From positions 279,908 through 309,907 of the forward strand of contig CAJNDS010002174.1 of assembly GCA_905221605.1 (NCBI GenBank): a stretch of DNA of 30,000 nucleotides, written 5' to 3'. The translations under genes and the position numbers were made by a program. Below the pieces are notes generated by a model. That model did not search any database, had not been told where the DNA came from, and worked only from the letters and a program-made list of their open reading frames with translations. Shown in pieces: positions 27,601-30,000 of this stretch. Source of the stretch: Symbiodinium natans. Its lineage: Eukaryota > Sar > Dinophyceae > Suessiales > Symbiodiniaceae. Numbering within the stretch: position 1 is the stretch's first letter; each line of letters starts with the position of its first letter.

Positions 27601-28067
27601 TGGTTGATGTCATTCCCGCAGAAGTTGATTCGTCCGAGATACCTTCCTCTTCGTCAGGGGGGTTACCCAAAGAACATCTTATCGAAGCAAGCCCTGATGG
27701 TCCTGCTGCGTCTGCGCTTCCTGAAGGGGACAAGCCTCTTGATTTGAGTTCACCTGGATTCCCCGTTGTGGATGATGCACATGTCAGTGATCGAGTTCGC
27801 AAACTCAGAGATGAAGCTGTAAGTGTGAAGCATCGCTTCTTCCACTTCCCAAAGAACCCGTTCTGTGATGTGTGCAATCAATCCAAGCTCTTGTCCAGAA
27901 GAGTGTGTCGCAAGCCTCGTGATGAGGACTCTGAGCCCGCGTTGCTTGAAGCCTCGGAATTTGGAGAAGTCTTCGCAGCTGATCACATTCATGTGTTCAA
28001 GTCACTCAGCGACTCCAACGCTCCCGGAAGAGAGTATGTTGTGTTCGAGCAGTGCCCTGTTCAATGA
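24660..28067 (+). CDS. Gag-protease-(truncated) integrase polyprotein, copia-like
   Basis: An intact ORF of 1135 codons. Residues 1-70 are Ser-rich and about 97-226 are a long coiled coil. About 341-557 is a Gag-like helical region (SDAAGFRAWKNALL). A Pro-rich linker leads to a CCCH zinc finger, C632-X8-C641-X5-C647-X3-H651, in place of the retroviral CCHC knuckle. A protease-like segment has DTAAG with Asp707 (DTGA is usual). The integrase zinc-binding end shows H1058, H1062 and C1069-X2-C1072 (PFCDVCNQSK). AADHI follows, whose Asp1108 is probably the first DDE catalytic residue. The frame ends 27 residues later at TGA where the deletion junction lies, so the rest of integrase and all RT are lost. 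The ATG chosen follows a pyrimidine/AG site. Confidence 0.85.
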   Translation: MSSPSDPSNQASSVLDLSSASATALPGGVGSDSGSVASSSAVEVRERSPPLTRQALSRPRKTHEHSSPYPNLTAQASYTQNILNVGASPQEVLDAQRLAAAQAAQHVADHAEQLHAARLERVENEARGLVESTVEQMREQLQQYEHRYDEILQQGRILEEQLSVAKAEQSKAEAGLQVARAGYQELEAALTSCRGDNNLLNFQNTQLRVELQVKDREIQRLRQAAASATSPGSSPPTSAPFQPDKPPVIASSACSGGFSWVHNGSNEDSSSGAPSLPQVVNESAPCPPATVTDPRVDQLIDVVQQLLAQRNGTDPGCNDASPVHEIEEPERQEKHIVDSRALLHLKLEPVPSDAAGFRAWKNALLVQIAKLDMSGEGLVVEWLSRSFTAEKEELTESGLLPRLDAWIAGEMTSMRVLKQVTELAQEVIAYVELCGQTGSQPKGRYMLALLARHFSIDRVRGTVLTASTLFQVEIGGNSIRDLRDFVQRVRTVLYSIPIGQRPDDRLTGEWLFHRVKHIRKLERVIDDIRESAPESRRREWSYLWNKIQDVIVQEREDTNAQSVIKSLQIAAPQAKARGVPAETEEPPRSPPEPKTPPEAPVSTTPAPTPEPEARAKPKAKSMSDAEKAKTPCIFFRMASGCMHGEDCKYSHDPDKTPKVDPKSKPKAAAPKPKSTGAVAKAVVAMIAASSVCNIPGSNAFSVGWAADTAAGRHLGSARALADRGIPSESYRSFLAHSASLVTFHAGGGPQPGSQSLGFASDNMPLAIHYMLDNCPVVRSTGLDVESGKAFIWLPGSLPFFAHDLSKLRVDCAEEAKLYAKRTDEHVPIFTSKCQFVHGLAASADSLDESGEECQEPSRPVAHDPAEEYAKDLLTKRGDIQPNQVRKIFGLMKRGSASRGIEPSDDSSFAVGCFCRGGVVGLLKSKKGVIRFSAKDRLRATKPWTGDRLVMVLCAAKDPASLEHDVLDALIGVGFLLDNLPLVDVIPAEVDSSEIPSSSSGGLPKEHLIEASPDGPAASALPEGDKPLDLSSPGFPVVDDAHVSDRVRKLRDEAVSVKHRFFHFPKNPFCDVCNQSKLLSRRVCRKPRDEDSEPALLEASEFGEVFAADHIHVFKSLSDSNAPGREYVVFEQCPVQ

Positions 28068-28285
28068 CGCGTTGCCTTTACTTGAAGTTTGGCAAACCGT
28101 GATTCTTGGCATCAAGCTTTTGTGTCATGCAAATAATGAAGCTTGTATCGCCATTATCCGAAAGGATATTCAGCTAAGCTGAGAAAGGTAATCCTTTGAC
28201 GAAGGCCCTTTCAATCCGGAAATGGGCTCACGCACTAAAGTTGCTGCGCATTTCTACTAAACATCTGCCAGATGTTCCCAGCTAA
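28048..28285 (+). pseudogene. RNase H remnant of the retrotransposon
   Basis: Right after the integrase fragment, three frames in turn carry pieces of a copia RNase H: DALPLLEVWQT and NNEACIAIIRK (28063-28163), GYSAKLRKV (28164-28190) and PLTKALSIRKWAHALKLL (28193 on), ending at TAA 28283-28285. The usual segment between the last two pieces is missing. The remnant places the deletion between integrase and RNase H, near 28040-28055, with a second small loss near 28190. Confidence 0.65.
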
Positions 28286-28360
28286 GTGTGTTCGCCGTCA
28301 CCTAAAGCTTTGTTACAATTGCCTCTGGTGATAATGTTGCGATGGTTGTTCAGCTGAGCG

Positions 28361-28784
28361 ATACTTCCATCACTGTGCAACTTGCAGACACTCGGATGCC
28401 CAGCGGCCGCTCTCTTCATCCTTGTGTCATCCGAATGAGCTCTTGAAGAACTCGTTCCTAAACCACTGCCTATCCTCAATCTCGCACTGTGTGATGTCGG
28501 TGTTGGGCTGCTGCCTAGCGCCACTCTGACTCTGCATGAGCACAGCTGTGCTTCTGATTGGGAGTAGTCTTGTACAGTATCCATCATCGTGCTTTTGCAG
28601 ACACTTGGATATGAGCCATCATCCCTGTGTCATCTGAATGAGTTCTTGAGGATCTCGTTCTGCACTCCTTGCCTGCCCTCAGCCTTGCACTGCGTTGTGT
28701 CAGTGTACGGCTGCTCCCAAGCGCCGCTCTGACTCCGCCTGAGCACAGTCCTGCACCGGTTGAGAGTAGTTTTGTATAGATCGC
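28361..28784. repeat. Two diverged tandem copies of about 210 bp in the element's 3' region
   Basis: Copies at about 28361-28573 and 28574-28784 share TGCAGACAC, TGTGTCATC, GAATGAG, CTCGTTC, GAGCACAG and GAGTAGT in the same order with many substitutions. They follow the RNase H remnant. Short frames on either strand are not conserved between copies, so the region looks non-coding. The rest, 28785-28982, is unique. Confidence 0.75.
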
Positions 28785-28982
28785 AGGTAGAATTACCTTA
28801 AAGGTTTATTGAGTCTACGTTTCAGCCTGATCACCTGAGATACCGGATTCAATTTGTACATGGCTAAGCCTGTACTTCAATCGACAGTAGGTTTGGCTGC
28901 AGAGTTGAGCTCGTAGCTGTTGCTTCCTGAAGTCCAGAATCGAGCTTCAAATGAGCTCTAGGACTTGAGAATCTGCAAACAT

Positions 28983-28991
28983 GAAGGGGGG
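28983..28991 (+). promoter_or_regulatory. Polypurine tract
   Basis: GAAGGGGGG abuts the first base of the 3' LTR, the expected place for the plus-strand primer of an LTR element. Confidence 0.75.
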
Positions 28992-29218
28992 AGTTGAAGA
29001 ATCACGAGCTTCCTTCCTGTAAAGTGATGTATGTATAGTCATGTTATGCAGATCAGGATGGCTTACCTTCTGACCTTTGGCTCAAGATGAAAAAGGGCCG
29101 CTCTGAAAGCGGGTTGTACGTAGGGTCGAGGGCTGTGTTGATCCCCAACCCTTTGTGGTTCTCCCTCTTGTTGCCTTGTTCCCTTAGCTCAGGCATCAGA
29201 GTTTTGAGTCTTTCAACT
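28992..29218 (+). repeat. 3' LTR
   Basis: Identical in my reading to 23582-23808 over all 227 bp. It is followed by TTCTT, matching the five bases left of the 5' LTR. Confidence 0.9.
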
Positions 29219-29391
29219 TTCTTTCATTGGTCCTAATCAGTAGCCATGTGCACACGCTGTTGAACCCCAAACTCCTTCATACCGGCTATCCCTTGCCCCC
29301 CTGGTATCAAATAGTACCAGGTTTAGGTTTAGGGTTTGGGGCTTAGGAGGGTTTAGGGTTTAAATATCCGTCTTCTTGACAGCAATAGGTT

Positions 29392-29606
29392 GGGATGTTC
29401 ATCCTGACACTAACAGTTCTTAATAGGGATTGTAATTGGATTGGGTGATTCAATCCAAATTAAGGACTGCTAGTACCAAAATTCCAGAGTAGTCCTCTGA
29501 ACGGCAATAGGGGCCATGCACCTTTTCCTGACAGTCCTGAATCGGGATTATAGGAGAGGGTACTAGAATCCAAATGAAGGACTGTTAGTATCAGGGGGGA
29601 ACATCC
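29392..29606. mobile_element. Composite fold-back element
   Basis: The ends GGGATGTTC...ACTAACAGT and GGACTGTTAGTATC...GAACATCC are reverse complements. Inside are two smaller hairpins in tandem (about 29407-29475 and 29527-29593), each built from the CTAACAGT/GGACTG arm words seen at 11604-11701. A flanking unit CCTCTGAAC(A/G)GCAATAGG occurs inside (29493) and again outside (29680), suggesting nested or repeated insertion of one family. Confidence 0.6.
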
Positions 29607-29619
29607 AAAAGTAGTCCCT

Positions 29620-29930
29620 AAACCCTAAATCCTAAATCCTAAACCCTATACCCTATACCCTAAACCCTAAACCCTAATCCTCTGAACAGCAATAGGTGCA
29701 CATGCACCATTGGCCATGGAGTGTTCTGAGGCTTCGCGCCTCGCACCCGCCGACCTCTTCGACAAGTCGACCGTGAAGCCAGTGGAGATGTCCATCGACC
29801 TTTGGAGAACCCTAAACCCTAAACCCTAAGCTCTAAACCCTAAACACTAAACCCTGAACCCTAAACCCTAAACCCTGAACCCTAAACCTTAAACCCTAAA
29901 CCCTAAACCCTAAACCCTAACCCTAACAAT
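29620..29930 (-). repeat. CCCTAAA arrays
   Basis: CCCTAAA units with CCCTATA and CCCTGAA variants at about 29620-29675 and 29808-29930, flanking the island at 29716. The remaining 29931-30000 is unique with nothing recognised. Confidence 0.9.
29716..29808 (+). CDS. Exon-like island
   Basis: The open frame from the ATG at 29716 reads MECSEASRLAPADLFDKST and then VKPVEMSIDLWRT, with G/C-rich third positions. It lies between CCCTAAA arrays and overlaps, at its 5' side, a repeat tail related to 29493. It may start at the ATG or after TTCTGAG. The family is unknown. Confidence 0.4.
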
Positions 29931-30000
29931 TTCTGGGTGTCAGGTGTACATCCAAGGTCGGGTCTGTTAGGTTCGGACTAATCCCTTCCCCCTATTCAAA

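Larger units (their letters stand above)
23582..29218 (+). mobile_element. Ty1/copia-like LTR retrotransposon, internally deleted
   Basis: The 5637 bp element has two direct 227 bp LTRs (23582-23808, 28992-29218) that read identically base for base, and TTCTT on both flanks (23577-23581 and 29219-29223). A candidate primer-binding site follows the 5' LTR and a polypurine tract precedes the 3' LTR. Inside, in order, are an HAD-like frame, a long Gag-protease-integrase ORF broken off after the start of the integrase core, and remnants of RNase H in shifting frames. Reverse transcriptase is absent. The protease before integrase and RNase H directly before the 3' end fit the copia order (protease, integrase, RT, RNase H). 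The element is non-autonomous but looks recently inserted. Confidence 0.88.

Noticed and set aside
28282-28587. Minus-strand protein in the 3' part of the LTR element
   Set aside because: The frame covers parts of the tandem 210 bp repeats and is not kept in the second copy.

Overview
The window looks like nuclear DNA of a dinoflagellate, probably of the Symbiodiniaceae type. The reasons are dozens of plant/dinoflagellate-type telomere-like arrays (TTTAGGG and CCCTAAA, in both orientations, all internal), short GC-rich exon-like islands between them, candidate GC as well as GT splice donors, and a Ty1/copia-like LTR retrotransposon with a CCCH zinc finger in Gag. The taxon is inferred. No tRNA, rRNA, CRISPR array or bacterial operon was seen.

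Layout. 1-6960: telomere-like arrays separated by about 100-300 bp islands, many of them open reading frames preceded by AG and followed by a possible donor. Four islands (91-152, 683-845, 1205-1312, 1695-1781) join in phase into one protein, and two more (2413-2507, 2690-2741) join in phase to a stop codon. The introns between them are largely telomere-like repeat. 7290-9790: two non-coding-looking tandem repeat fields. 9990-14500: more arrays with exon islands, including a second in-phase chain at 13158-14200; a fold-back element lies at 11604-11701. 14646-15954: a broken gene that resembles a tyrosine recombinase. 16080-18500: small tandem repeats and microsatellites. 18580-23000: more exon islands, a GGAGGGCT minisatellite, a long TTTTGGGG array inside a likely intron, and a third in-phase chain (22118-22995).

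23582-29218 is a complete LTR element: two 227 bp LTRs that read identically, TTCTT on both flanks, a candidate primer site and polypurine tract, an HAD-like phosphatase reading frame, and one intact 1135-codon ORF running from Gag through protease into the start of integrase. Most of integrase, all of reverse transcriptase and part of RNase H are deleted. Identical LTRs with missing polymerase indicate a recently moved, non-autonomous element served in trans.

The most novel signal is that telomere-like repeats act as intron material. Several introns run from a donor beside TTTAGGG to an acceptor beside CCCTAAA, so the RNA could fold back and bring the splice sites together. In others the repeat itself seems to supply the donor (GTTTAG) or acceptor (TTTAG). 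All exon models come from reading frames and phase by eye and have not been tested with transcripts.
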